A stretch of 64,000 nt of DNA. Source: Cohnella phaseoli (GTDB taxonomy: Bacteria; Bacillota; Bacilli; Paenibacillales; Paenibacillaceae). The notes beneath the pieces were generated by a model that saw only the letters and a program-made list of their open reading frames with translations, was not told the DNA's origin and did not search any database. Positions 7,137-16,044 of the stretch are shown in pieces. The translations under genes were made by a program, and so were the position numbers. Location: contig NZ_QRDZ01000017.1 of assembly GCF_003386235.1 (NCBI RefSeq), positions 1 to 64,000 of the forward strand, in the 5' to 3' direction. The first letter of the stretch is position 1. Every line of letters begins with the position of its first letter.

Positions 7137-9653
7137 ATGATTTCGACCCAAAAATGGAGATCGATCCTGATGGCAGCAGCTTTGGCGATAACTCCGGTTT
7201 CTGCGATCCAGGCGAATTCTCCGGCTGCAGCTGCGGCCGCGAATCAGGAGGAGGCGCCATCGGCAGAGGAGCAGACGAATTTCCGCAATCTTGCGGCCGG
7301 TCTCCCGTATGAATGGTCCGAAGCGCCGGAAGCTTCTCATCCCGATGACGGCTACAAGCTTACAGATGGAGTATACGCCGCATTGGATAAGAACGACCCG
7401 GCTTGGGTGGGGCATCTGCGCGGCAAGACGCGCGAAGTCGTATTCGATTTGGGGCAGGAAAAGTCGGTCGGGAGGATAACCGCTCATTTTTTTCAAGATT
7501 ATCCGGCTAACTCGATTCTTGTGCCTTTGTCGGTATCCATGTATGTCTCCGACGACAAGGAAAATTGGGGACTGCTTTCCCATAACGCTACGCAGTTGCT
7601 TTGGGGAGGAGGACCCCCCAGGCAGGAGACCTTTGAATGGGAGGGCAGCCGGGACGGCATCAAAGGCGGGAATACGGAGGGCACGTTGGTTTATGCCCGC
7701 TATGTAAAGGTCGCCTTTACGATGCATCATTCGCTAGCGGAATATATTGACGAAATCGAAATTATCGGTACGGACGGCAAGGTTGAAGGGGCGGTAAAGG
7801 TTCCTGCCGAGCAGCCGCAATTTTTGGAGCCGGGGGAAGCTACGGCCGGTATCCGGAATCTGAATCTGTTCTATAACGGTCAATACGCGAATGGATTGGG
7901 GGATTGGAACAAAGAACGGATTATCCCTAACATCAGCTATGTGAATAAAGACGGCGAGCCGGTCGATTGGCTTTTTGACGGCATTCTCTATCTCGGAATA
8001 GCTTCGCCGGCCGGTCGCGATTTCGGTCTGGGGCAAACCAACCTGGACGACTGGAATTGGTATTTGGATAAAACGTTTGCTGCCACAGGGGATATGCAGC
8101 AGTTAAATGAGGCGGCCAAGGAAGTCGGAGCCAAGCTGAACGAGCCCGCTCATCGTGTCAAGGTTGTGTTAATGATTCCAAATCCCGGGGAATCTTTAAC
8201 CGATTTCGGCGATATCGACGGCAGTGGTTCCTTAAATTTTAACGACTCCGCCGTAGGCGAAGAACAAGCGTTTGCCAACAGGAAAAAAGCGGTGCAGTGG
8301 TGGCTGGATCAAGTCCAGCAAAGATGGCAGACCGCCGCTTACTCCAATCTTGAGCTTGTCGGCATGTACTGGATGCCGGAGCAAATCGAGATATCCGAAT
8401 CGGGACCGGATATGATTCGCGCAGTGACGGAAAAGGTGCATGCCATGAACTTGAAGGTTTTCTGGATTCCTCACTCCTTAGCGTACAAAATGTTTATGTG
8501 GAAAGACGTCGGAGTGGACGCCGCCGCCTACCAGCCGAATTACTTCTTCGGCGGAATGGATCCGGACCGTCTGGAAGACGCTGCGGACAATGCGAAGCGG
8601 TACGGGATGGGAGAAGAAATCGAGTTCGATGACGGGATGCTGACGGACCCCATCCTGCGCCAGCGTTTTATCGAATATTTGGACAGCGGCGTCAGAAGCG
8701 GCCTGATGCAAAACGGGTTCAGAGCTTATTATCAAGGCAACAATGCGGTATACAATCTAGGCGTAAGCAAGGATCCGGATTTGCGTCTCATGTACGACTG
8801 GCTGTACCAGTACTTAAATGGAAAGTATGCTACCGACAACAACCCGACGCCCGAGACGATGGCAGGACTTGTCGGGGATTATGTCTCTTCGAACGAAATC
8901 CAATCAGTTTTCGGCAATGAGTTGTCATACCGTCTGCAGATTATCCAGATTCTTCTGGACCAAAACAAGCCGAAGGACGCCGTTGCGTATATGCAGGATT
9001 TTCTCGCGCACATTCATGACCCGGCCGTGCAGGCGCAAGGATTGATCTCGGCTTCGGCGGCAACGCTGCTTGATAGTTATGCCCAAGTTCTCATCCAAAC
9101 TTGGTCCGACGGCTGGGGCCTTGGCAATCTGGTTCTCGGTCATAGCTATACCCTATCAAGGCCGCCTAACGCCAACTATCCCGATTCCGGGAATGAACTT
9201 ACGAACGGCCTGTTCGGAGGGACGGATTACGGCAACGGGCAGTGGCAGGGCCATGCGGGAAGCGATTACCCTGCGGAGCGAAGCCGCACAATCACATTTG
9301 ATTTGGGCAGCAACAAATCGATCGGACTAATAAGAGCCCATTTTCTTCAGGATACAGGGCCCGGCATCTATTTCCCGCAGAACGCCGCTTTTTCAGTTTC
9401 GACTAACGGTCAAACGTGGAGCACGCTAGCCACCGTTTCTCCGTCGTCGGCTCCGAATACCGCCACGGCCCAGTTCGTGAGATGGAACGGGATAACCGAC
9501 GGTGTGCCGGGGAAAGCGGGAGCGGACAAAGTGTACGCTCGTTACGTCAAAGTTGAATTCCCGGTCAACGTCTGGGTTTTCCTTGATGAGATCGAAGTTC
9601 TCGGCGTTGACGGCAAGGCAGCCGGAGCTGCGGTATTGCCGATTGCACCGTAA
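7137..9653 (+). CDS. secreted DUF4855 protein with two flanking discoidin-like domains
   Basis: An 838-residue exported protein. An N-terminal signal peptide (ALAITPVSAIQA) is followed by a beta-sandwich domain at about 45-215, a central DUF4855 region at about 240-570 (contains GRDFGLGQTNLDDWNWYLDK and a WWLDQVQQRW segment), and a second beta-sandwich at about 685-830. The two flanking domains resemble each other: both contain FDLGxxKS, AHFxQD and KVYARYVKVEF/VYARYVKVAF, and end in DEIE(I/V)xGxDGK. DUF4855 proteins are probably TIM-barrel glycan-active enzymes, but no activity is established to my knowledge. It closes the transport operon and probably acts on the same polysaccharide. Confidence 0.88.
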   Translation: MISTQKWRSILMAAALAITPVSAIQANSPAAAAAANQEEAPSAEEQTNFRNLAAGLPYEWSEAPEASHPDDGYKLTDGVYAALDKNDPAWVGHLRGKTREVVFDLGQEKSVGRITAHFFQDYPANSILVPLSVSMYVSDDKENWGLLSHNATQLLWGGGPPRQETFEWEGSRDGIKGGNTEGTLVYARYVKVAFTMHHSLAEYIDEIEIIGTDGKVEGAVKVPAEQPQFLEPGEATAGIRNLNLFYNGQYANGLGDWNKERIIPNISYVNKDGEPVDWLFDGILYLGIASPAGRDFGLGQTNLDDWNWYLDKTFAATGDMQQLNEAAKEVGAKLNEPAHRVKVVLMIPNPGESLTDFGDIDGSGSLNFNDSAVGEEQAFANRKKAVQWWLDQVQQRWQTAAYSNLELVGMYWMPEQIEISESGPDMIRAVTEKVHAMNLKVFWIPHSLAYKMFMWKDVGVDAAAYQPNYFFGGMDPDRLEDAADNAKRYGMGEEIEFDDGMLTDPILRQRFIEYLDSGVRSGLMQNGFRAYYQGNNAVYNLGVSKDPDLRLMYDWLYQYLNGKYATDNNPTPETMAGLVGDYVSSNEIQSVFGNELSYRLQIIQILLDQNKPKDAVAYMQDFLAHIHDPAVQAQGLISASAATLLDSYAQVLIQTWSDGWGLGNLVLGHSYTLSRPPNANYPDSGNELTNGLFGGTDYGNGQWQGHAGSDYPAERSRTITFDLGSNKSIGLIRAHFLQDTGPGIYFPQNAAFSVSTNGQTWSTLATVSPSSAPNTATAQFVRWNGITDGVPGKAGADKVYARYVKVEFPVNVWVFLDEIEVLGVDGKAAGAAVLPIAP

Positions 9654-9663
9654 ACTGTACTAC

Positions 9664-9724
9664 AGCCCTTATTTCCGGATTGGCGAGCGAAAATCGGCTC
9701 GACAACAGGAATAAGGGCTTTTTT
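9664..9724 (+). terminator. rho-independent terminator of the first module
   Basis: AGCCCTTATT pairs with AATAAGGGCT at 9710-9719, followed by a T-run. It directly follows the DUF4855 stop and ends the 1.3-9.7 kb operon. Confidence 0.85.
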
Positions 9725-9773
9725 AGCTTGACTCTAATGGGGAGGTTTTAGGAAGTAAGAAAATCTTTTTCCT

Positions 9774-9806
9774 TGTCAAATGCATATTGCATGCGATATA
9801 TTGCAT
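9774..9806 (+). promoter_or_regulatory. promoter with overlapping operator for GntR-ilvD operon
   Basis: A plausible sigma-A promoter is TTGTCA (9774-9779), 18-bp spacer, then TATATT. ATATTGCAT occurs twice, at 9784-9792 and 9798-9806 (14-bp period), covering the spacer and -10 box. A GntR/FCD regulator begins 30 bp downstream, so autorepression is the simplest reading. Confidence 0.55.
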
Positions 9807-9835
9807 ACATAACCTTAATTGAGGAATGATTAGAG

Positions 9836-10501
9836 ATGCCGATCCCTAGAAACTTTAGTTCTCCGGTCCGTCTGACTGCCAAGGAGCGCGCGCTTGCCCA
9901 AATTCAACGCTGGATTATAGAGGGAACGCTTGAACCGGGCGAAAAGCTTATTGATTCCGAGTTGGCCGAATCGCTGGCCGTCAGCAGGACGCCCATCCGG
10001 GAAGCTCTGCAGCTGCTGGAGATTCAAGGGCTGGTCGCGATGCATCCAGGCAAAGAAACCCGTGTCACCCTGATCAGGAAAGATGATATTCTGCATCTCT
10101 ATTCCACATTAGCTTCGCTACATGCCTTGGCTGCCGAGACTGCCGCATCTCTCGTAACGGCAGAGCAGCTTGAACTGCTAGGGTCTCTTAATGTCCAGTT
10201 TGCCGCAGCGATCGAAGGGGGACAGCCTTATCGTGCAATGGAGCTCGACGAACAATTCCACGGCCTGATTGTCGAGGCTGCGGACAACCCGTATGTCGCC
10301 TCTTTCAGTTCTTCCCTGCAGGTCCATATCAGAAGGTTCAAGTATGTGTTTCTCCGTCAACCGGTCGCGGGAACGCTCGCATCGGTGGAAGAACATTCCG
10401 CCATAATTGCGGCGTTAGAGAAGCGGGACGGAGTGGCTGCCGGCATCATGATGAAACAAAACCTGATACGGCCGATGAACGAACTCTATGCTGTACTCTA
10501 A
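9836..10501 (+). CDS. GntR-family transcriptional regulator, FCD/FadR subfamily
   Basis: A 221-residue DNA-binding protein. The winged HTH covers about residues 13-80 (LAESLAVSRTPIREALQLLEIQGLV is the recognition segment) and the all-helical FCD ligand domain follows, with metal-binding-type residues in ELDEQFHGLIVEAA. Members usually sense a sugar acid or other carboxylate and repress a neighbouring catabolic gene. The next gene, 23 bases downstream, is an IlvD/Edd-family dehydratase, so the effector may be its substrate or product. A repeat-bearing operator candidate overlaps the promoter just upstream. Confidence 0.9.
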   Translation: MPIPRNFSSPVRLTAKERALAQIQRWIIEGTLEPGEKLIDSELAESLAVSRTPIREALQLLEIQGLVAMHPGKETRVTLIRKDDILHLYSTLASLHALAAETAASLVTAEQLELLGSLNVQFAAAIEGGQPYRAMELDEQFHGLIVEAADNPYVASFSSSLQVHIRRFKYVFLRQPVAGTLASVEEHSAIIAALEKRDGVAAGIMMKQNLIRPMNELYAVL

Positions 10502-10524
10502 AAAATTTGGAAGGATGAAACGAG

Positions 10525-12216
10525 ATGACAGACAAAAAAGACTTGCGAATCCGCAGTCATGTGATCAGCGAGGGCGCAAATCGGGCACCGAATCGGGCGA
10601 TGCTGCGTGCAGTGGGCTTCAAGGACGAGGATTTTAAAAAACCGATGATTGGCGTCGCGAGCACGTGGAGCGAAGTAACGCCCTGTAACATGCACATTGA
10701 TCAACTTGCCTTGGCGGCTAAGCAAGGTTTACGCTCCGCCGGCGGAGCCCCGCTTATTTTTAATACGATTACAGTATCGGATGGCATATCGATGGGGCAT
10801 GCCGGCATGTCGTTCTCGCTGCCCAGTCGGGAAGCGATTGCGGACTCCATTGAGATCGTTACGAATGCGGAACGGTTTGACGGACTGGTCGCGATCGGCG
10901 GCTGCGACAAAAATACGCCGGCCTGCCTGATGGCGATCGGCCGATTGAACCTGCCGGCCGTGTATGTCTACGGCGGGACAATTCAGCCGGGTTATCTGGA
11001 CGGCAAACAAGTGGATATCGTCAGTGCGTTTGAAGCGGTCGGGCAATTTCACGATGGCCGGATTACGGAAGAGCAGCTTCACAAAGTCGAATGCACTGCC
11101 TGTCCGGGACCGGGTGCATGCGGCGGTATGTACACCGCAAACACGATGGCCGCGGCCGCAGAGGCGATGGGAATGAGTCTTCCCGGCTCCTCGTCGACAC
11201 CCGCCATATCGAAACTGAAGGCGGAGGAATGTGCGCAAGCCGGCGAACGGGTATTGGATTTGTTGGAGAAGGGGATCTACCCAAGCGATATCATGACAAA
11301 ACGGGCATTCGAGAATGCGATTACGGTCGTAATGGCGCTTGGCGGTTCCACAAACGCTTTTCTTCATCTGATTGCCATTGCGCATTCGGTCGGTGTCGAT
11401 CTTTCTTACGACGATTTTGAGAGGATTCGATTAAACGTGCCGCACTTAGCCGACTTGAAGCCGAGCGGAACTCATGTTATGCAGGATCTCAACGACGTAG
11501 GCGGAGTGCATGGCGTAATGAAAATGCTGCTCGACCAAGGCTATCTGCACGGCGATTGCCTCACCGTTACCGGCCGGACACTCGCCGAAAATTTGGCTCA
11601 AGTCGATCCGCTGCATCCGGAGCAGACGATTATCCGCCCGCTGGACCGGCCCCTCAAGCCGACAGGCCCGCTGGTCGTTCTGCGGGGCAATCTGGCGCCC
11701 GAAGGCGCGATTGCCAAAATGTCCGGCATGAAGATTTCGCGCTTCAGCGGACCGGCACGCGTATATGACAGCGAAGAGGCGGCTACGGAAGCGATCATGC
11801 GAGACGAGATCCGGGAAGGCGACGTGCTGGTGATACGCTATTGCGGCCCGAAGGGCGGACCCGGCATGCCGGAAATGCTTTCGGTAACGGCTCTAATCGT
11901 AGGCAAAGGATTGGGAGGCAAAGTCGCTTTGCTGACAGACGGTCGTTTTTCGGGCGGCTCGCATGGATTTGTCGTCGGCCATGCCGCACCGGAGGCACAG
12001 GTTGGAGGGCCGATCGCGCTGTTGCGCGAAGGCGATATCATTACGATCGACAGCGACGCGCAGGACCTTTCATTTGCCGTTTCAACAGAAGAACTAATGA
12101 GAAGGGAAGAAGCTTGGCAAGCTCCTCCTTTGAAGTACAATTCCGGAGTTCTGGCTAAATATGCACGACTGGTTTCCTCCTCAGCCAAAGGAGCGGTTAC
12201 TGATCTATTCGAATAA
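10525..12216 (+). CDS. ilvD: dihydroxy-acid dehydratase (IlvD/Edd family)
   Basis: A 563-residue Fe-S dehydratase of typical IlvD length. Signature elements are visible in order: the cluster Cys in GGCDKNTPACLMA, the second in ECTACPGPGACGGMYTANTM, and the C-terminal LLTDGRFSGGSHGF. IlvD converts 2,3-dihydroxy-3-methylbutanoate or -pentanoate to the 2-keto acid in branched-chain amino acid synthesis. Here it is not in an ilv operon but behind a GntR/FCD regulator, so a role as a sugar-acid dehydratase of the same family is a real alternative. The ribosome site GGAAGGATGAAACG precedes the ATG. Confidence 0.9.
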   Translation: MTDKKDLRIRSHVISEGANRAPNRAMLRAVGFKDEDFKKPMIGVASTWSEVTPCNMHIDQLALAAKQGLRSAGGAPLIFNTITVSDGISMGHAGMSFSLPSREAIADSIEIVTNAERFDGLVAIGGCDKNTPACLMAIGRLNLPAVYVYGGTIQPGYLDGKQVDIVSAFEAVGQFHDGRITEEQLHKVECTACPGPGACGGMYTANTMAAAAEAMGMSLPGSSSTPAISKLKAEECAQAGERVLDLLEKGIYPSDIMTKRAFENAITVVMALGGSTNAFLHLIAIAHSVGVDLSYDDFERIRLNVPHLADLKPSGTHVMQDLNDVGGVHGVMKMLLDQGYLHGDCLTVTGRTLAENLAQVDPLHPEQTIIRPLDRPLKPTGPLVVLRGNLAPEGAIAKMSGMKISRFSGPARVYDSEEAATEAIMRDEIREGDVLVIRYCGPKGGPGMPEMLSVTALIVGKGLGGKVALLTDGRFSGGSHGFVVGHAAPEAQVGGPIALLREGDIITIDSDAQDLSFAVSTEELMRREEAWQAPPLKYNSGVLAKYARLVSSSAKGAVTDLFE

Positions 12217-12238
12217 GACCAATAGCTTATTACTAACG

Positions 12239-12272
12239 GGACAGCTAAGACTAGACAGCTGTCCTGTTTTTT
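12239..12272 (+). terminator. rho-independent terminator after ilvD
   Basis: GGACAGCT (12239-12246) pairs with AGCTGTCC (12257-12264) and is followed by a T-rich tract. It ends the GntR-ilvD transcript. Confidence 0.85.
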
Positions 12273-12333
12273 CTTTAGGCGACGACCGGATAATCTTATT
12301 ATTCGTCGATTTGCCCTCCGGATTAAAGACTCC

Positions 12334-12342
12334 TGTTATAAT
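12334..12342 (+). promoter_or_regulatory. extended -10 promoter
   Basis: TG-T-TATAAT is an extended -10 element about 100 bp upstream of the small membrane protein at 12441. No convincing -35 box accompanies it. Confidence 0.5.
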
Positions 12343-12440
12343 GAGGGTGGTAAAAATGTAAAAATTTATTGAGGGGAGGCTCGCAAAGCGATAGTGCCTG
12401 CGGAAACTTTTATCAAAATTCCGATCACTGGGAGCAGTCG

Positions 12441-12785
12441 ATGAAGAAGATTTTCATAGGGATAAGTATTCTGGTTAATTTTATTTTTGGTTTTATTTCT
12501 ATGTATGCTTTCTTATGGTGGGCAATTGCCTTATATTCGGTTAATTGCTTAGTCAAGGGTTGTTCAGATATGGCGGGAGAAGAATGGTCCGGAATTATTT
12601 TGGGATTGATTATAGCAGTATCCATAAGCGTCGTACTTGTTCCTTTAATGATCTATACAAACCTAAATTTTATACGAGTTACTGGAGTACGAAAAAAATA
12701 TTATCTTTTATATATTTTTCCTGTATTAATATTAGGGTTTATTGTTGGCTATTACTTAAGAACCCATCAAATTGGTCCCTTTTGA
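12441..12785 (+). CDS. small integral membrane protein, unknown function
   Basis: A 114-residue protein with three hydrophobic segments: residues about 4-32, 49-74 and 90-107. The ATG at 12441 follows GGGAGCAG at a good distance; a further upstream in-frame start at 12369 would add a polar tail without a ribosome site. Two cysteines lie close together between the first two segments (NCLVKGC). No family is recognised. The DNA is more AT-rich than its neighbours. It has its own extended -10 promoter. Confidence 0.65.
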   Translation: MKKIFIGISILVNFIFGFISMYAFLWWAIALYSVNCLVKGCSDMAGEEWSGIILGLIIAVSISVVLVPLMIYTNLNFIRVTGVRKKYYLLYIFPVLILGFIVGYYLRTHQIGPF

Positions 12786-12830
12786 GAGGGCGAGGCAGTG
12801 TCGGAGGCAAGTTGGTAATTTGCCGTTTAT

Positions 12831-12860
12831 TTGACAGGCAGGAGCGCTAATCTTTATACT
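12831..12860 (+). promoter_or_regulatory. sigma-A-type promoter of fda
   Basis: TTGACA (12831-12836), 18-bp spacer, TATACT (12855-12860). The start codon of the aldolase gene lies about 75 bp downstream. Confidence 0.7.
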
Positions 12861-12934
12861 TTTCTTAATCCCTTTAGGGGGAATTCGACTCAGTAACCTA
12901 ACCAAATCAATCATGGAAGGACTGACGGTTTCTA

Positions 12935-13822
12935 ATGAATAATGAACAACTGGAACGAATTCGTGTTGGCCAAGGATTCATTGCTGCATTGGATCAAAGC
13001 GGAGGCAGCACACCACAAGCGTTGCTTCGATACGGTATCCAGGAATCCGGCTATTCGAACGAAGAAGAGATGTATAAGTTAGTTCATGACATGAGGACGC
13101 GAATAATCACTTGCCCTGTATTCGATTCGAAATACATTCTAGGTGCCATCTTGTTCGAGAATACGATGAATCGAACCATTGACGGTCTATATACGGCGGA
13201 TTATCTCTGGGAGAAGAAGGGCATCGTACCTTTCCTAAAGATTGACGAAGGACTCGCCGGTCTAGAGAACGGCGTACAGCTCATGAAACCCATGGCGGGA
13301 TTGGACGAACGCTTGGCTCAAGCTGTCGATAAGAATATTTTCGGAACGAAGATGCGATCCGTCATTAAGGAAGCGAATTCGGCCGGTATTAGAAGTCTCG
13401 TCGAGCAGCAGTTCGACCTTGCGAAACGTATATTCGCAGCAGGTCTTGTTCCTATCGTAGAGCCCGAAGTAGACATCAACAGCACGGATAAGGTTGAATC
13501 GGAGAGTCTGCTTAAAGAGATGATTCTGGAACAATTGTCGCGTCTCGAATCGAATGTAAAGATTATGTTGAAGCTTACCATTCCGTCCGTCGACAACTTC
13601 TATGAAGATCTAATGGGAAATCCCCATGTCGTCCGAGTTGTCGCTTTGTCAGGAGGCTACGAAATGGAGGACGCCAATGCAAGGCTTGCTCGTAACCGCG
13701 GGCTGATTGCCAGCTTTTCACGCGCATTGGCTGAGGGGTTGACTTCCGAGCAAACAGATTCCCAATTTGAAGAGCGGCTTGGCGACACCATTCAATCCAT
13801 TTTCCAAGCTTCCATTACTTAA
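12935..13822 (+). CDS. fda: fructose-bisphosphate aldolase, class I
   Basis: A 295-residue cytoplasmic enzyme matching the short bacterial class I aldolases such as Staphylococcus Fda in length and pattern. It splits fructose 1,6-bisphosphate into dihydroxyacetone phosphate and glyceraldehyde 3-phosphate using a Schiff-base lysine; MLKLTIPSVDNFY places this at Lys213. The N-terminus GFIAALDQSGGSTPQAL and the segment VPFLKIDEGL are also characteristic. It is a single gene behind its own promoter. A GC-rich hairpin without a T-run lies just past the stop at 13827-13848. Confidence 0.93.
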   Translation: MNNEQLERIRVGQGFIAALDQSGGSTPQALLRYGIQESGYSNEEEMYKLVHDMRTRIITCPVFDSKYILGAILFENTMNRTIDGLYTADYLWEKKGIVPFLKIDEGLAGLENGVQLMKPMAGLDERLAQAVDKNIFGTKMRSVIKEANSAGIRSLVEQQFDLAKRIFAAGLVPIVEPEVDINSTDKVESESLLKEMILEQLSRLESNVKIMLKLTIPSVDNFYEDLMGNPHVVRVVALSGGYEMEDANARLARNRGLIASFSRALAEGLTSEQTDSQFEERLGDTIQSIFQASIT

Positions 13823-13944
13823 TAGCCAGCCTACCCTGAAAGGGGCTGCCCTCTAAGCGCTTCAAGTTGCTTTCAAAGATGATCCATACTAAAAGTCCAA
13901 GGGGTATGTACCTCCTTCCGATGCGATATGCTCCCGAAATCTGA

Positions 13945-14091
13945 ATGGGCAAACCCGTTACAGAGCAATTTCAGGAGCGTATGAGGCAATCTGCAGGAGA
14001 GGCATACCCTTACTTTGTGTGTATCGATCATCTCAGGCGACTTGGCTTATGGGAACAGCAAGGAATCGAAACGAATAGGGCAAGCCAATGA
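13945..14091 (+). other. possible gene remnant in the 337-bp gap after fda
   Basis: Between fda and the next gene there is no complete gene. One 48-codon reading (MGKPVTEQFQERMRQ... HLRRLGLWEQQG) has a protein-like composition but lacks a ribosome site and I do not recognise it. It may be a fragment of a decayed gene. The rest of the gap holds a hairpin near 13827-13848 and otherwise nothing I can identify. Confidence 0.25.
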
Positions 14092-14159
14092 AACTTATAC
14101 TCAATTTCAGCGTCTAATAATTGGAACATTCTGTATAATGATATAGGGAGGTGAGATCT

Positions 14160-14369
14160 ATGTTCCTGTTCACATTGATCCCGATTCTTTTCATCATAAT
14201 GGGGGCAATCGGAGTATTCTTTCCAAGGATTTCTTGGTACTTGAGCGTAGGCTGGCAGTTCAAAAATGCCGAACCGAGTACGGCAGCCCTTGTATCGGCA
14301 CGAATAGGCGGTATTTTTGCAATTGTTGCGGGGATTTTCATTCTTACTTCCGGCATTTTTCCAAAATGA
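14160..14369 (+). CDS. small membrane protein (DUF6199-like)
   Basis: A 69-residue protein with two membrane helices (about 2-22 and 46-66) separated by a polar loop that starts SWYLSVGWQFKNAEPS. The loop pattern W-F-KNAEPS fits small membrane proteins of the DUF6199 type; I am moderately sure. The ATG at 14160 is chosen because GGAGGTGA ends six bases upstream and the GTG at 14151 lies inside that ribosome site. It is followed closely by another small membrane protein gene. Confidence 0.7.
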   Translation: MFLFTLIPILFIIMGAIGVFFPRISWYLSVGWQFKNAEPSTAALVSARIGGIFAIVAGIFILTSGIFPK

Positions 14370-14388
14370 TGATAAAGGTATGAGGGAC

Positions 14389-14679
14389 ATGATTACTTTG
14401 TTTTTCTGGCCTGCTATGATTGCATCAATAATTTGTTCTATTTTAGGAATATTGATTAGAAGCCCTCGCAGTTTATACGTCTCTGCTGTTCTAATAATAC
14501 CCTTGTCTATTTATCTTGCGGTATCGCCAAGGTTTCATATTTGGGGCTTAATATTCCCTTTGTTTTATATCGGGTCTTCAATATTAATAAGAAAGAACAA
14601 ATACACATTGGCATTTCTAATAAATACACCAGTATATCTTGTTATTGGTTGGTTAGGCTATGTGGTTTTGAATCAATGA
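14389..14679 (+). CDS. small integral membrane protein, unknown function
   Basis: A 96-residue, very hydrophobic protein with four predicted membrane segments in succession and almost no soluble part. The ATG at 14389 is preferred, with AAAGG ten bases upstream; an ATG at 14380 is also in frame. It begins only 20 bases after the preceding small membrane gene, so the two probably share a transcript. No family is recognised. Confidence 0.6.
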   Translation: MITLFFWPAMIASIICSILGILIRSPRSLYVSAVLIIPLSIYLAVSPRFHIWGLIFPLFYIGSSILIRKNKYTLAFLINTPVYLVIGWLGYVVLNQ

Positions 14680-14777
14680 ATTTAAAAGGGTATTTTTATA
14701 GAAAAGCTCTCGGCTTCGCGAATACAAGAACGTTATCTCAAACCGACAAATTCTAAGAAGAAAGGAGAGCAATAGCC

Positions 14778-15233
14778 ATGCGAAGATCAATTTTAGGTTT
14801 TGCATTTTCTTCGCTCATATATATTTTATTAACAGGCTGTAATCCGGAACCTCAAGTCAAATCATCAGACATAGATCAAATAAAAATTGAATTAATAGAA
14901 ACATCTATCATGCCTCAAGGAATAGCTTATTCGCTCAAACTAAAGAATTTGTCGCAATTCACAATTGCACAAAATAATGTATACATAAGTTACCCAATAA
15001 AAACGTCAACTGGATCTATGAGCAATCCATTTAAAATAGAAGCTAAGAATAATAAATTACAAATTGGATCCGAGGAAGAGATTATTTTAGCTGCTTTTGC
15101 ACCAATTGAAATATACGAAGGGAACCCTAAATTGGATACAGAAAACTTCTATGTAGAAATCGTCGGATATATAGAAGAACTTAAGGAGACAAGACGTTTT
15201 CAAAAAATCGGAGGCTTAGAATTCTTTAAATAA
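14778..15233 (+). CDS. putative lipoprotein, unknown function
   Basis: A 151-residue exported protein. The signal peptide ends in a lipobox (LLTGC, acylated Cys21). The rest is rich in beta-strand pattern and contains SYSLKLKNLSQFTIAQNNV, the kind of strand alternation seen in small immunoglobulin-like lipoproteins. AAGAAAGGAGAG precedes the ATG. The gene is AT-rich like the small membrane genes before it. No specific family can be named. Confidence 0.7.
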   Translation: MRRSILGFAFSSLIYILLTGCNPEPQVKSSDIDQIKIELIETSIMPQGIAYSLKLKNLSQFTIAQNNVYISYPIKTSTGSMSNPFKIEAKNNKLQIGSEEEIILAAFAPIEIYEGNPKLDTENFYVEIVGYIEELKETRRFQKIGGLEFFK

Positions 15234-15258
15234 TTATTTTCGGAGTGGAGGGCGCAAA

Positions 15259-15580
15259 ATGAGGATCGAAGATCGGTTTGATTCTTTTCCCATTTTAGAA
15301 ACGAAGAGATCCATATTAAGACCAATAACATTTTCAGATCTCGATGATATTGCCAGTTACTGCTCCATACCGGAAGTGTCACAATATACGGTACCTTGAA
15401 CTCGTTCGAATTGAAGCACGATGTCTTCCTGAGAATTCGGGTTCATCAAGAGTAATGGAGAAGACGGGAATGAAATTTGAAGGGGTATTAAGAAAGCACA
15501 TTTGGGCAAAAAACGATTTTCAGGATTTAAAGCTATATTCGATAGTAAGAGAAGATTTCGAGAGCAGGATTGAGTATTAA
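15259..15580 (+). pseudogene. GNAT acetyltransferase (RimJ/RimL type), internal deletion
   Basis: An intact start with a good ribosome site (GGAGTGGAGG) opens a typical RimJ/RimL N-terminus: ETKRSILRPITFSDLDDIA to SQYTVP, then a stop. The C-terminal part of the same domain resumes in a different frame from about 15398 (LVRIEARCLPENSGSSRV, then MEKTGMKFEGVLRKH). About 70 central residues holding the acetyl-CoA loop are missing. The gene is therefore dead by deletion plus frame change. Confidence 0.85.
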
Positions 15581-15643
15581 GGAAGGGGGAGCAAACTTGC
15601 AACGAGCAATTATTGTTTACTTCTTGACTTGAGGGGGGCTACG

Positions 15644-15856
15644 ATGAAACGTTATTATATAATCCTTATAGTATCCCTATTTTTAATTGGCCTTACTGTC
15701 TATCAGTTCTGGTCGATTCAACAGCCAAGAATCGGCCCAGTCGGAGATGGATCTATTTCTCGTTTTGTTTATATTCCTATTATCTTAGGGTTTATCGTCG
15801 GAGTGTCTTGGTTGATTAGAAGTATTTATTTAATTATCAAATTACGCAAAAAATAG
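15644..15856 (+). CDS. small two-helix membrane protein, unknown function
   Basis: A 70-residue protein with an N-terminal hydrophobic segment (about 3-21), a short polar loop containing IQQPRIGPVGDGS, and a second hydrophobic segment (about 40-64) ending in a basic tail. The ATG at 15644 follows GAGGGGGG at five bases. No family is recognised. The following 190 bases to 16044 hold nothing I can identify. Confidence 0.6.
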   Translation: MKRYYIILIVSLFLIGLTVYQFWSIQQPRIGPVGDGSISRFVYIPIILGFIVGVSWLIRSIYLIIKLRKK

Positions 15857-16044
15857 TTCCTAACCTTGGCAAGTCGTTCAACTCAGGGAGTGATTAAATG
15901 AGAGGTATAAAAACAATTCGATCTTTAGAATAATAACTGAGCAAGAATTGGGGCTAGAAACACATTGATAAGTATGTCAAGAGAGGGAGTTTTCATTGCA
16001 GCAACAGGTAAGCGTAATCAGGCTGACACGTCAACGCTTACAAA

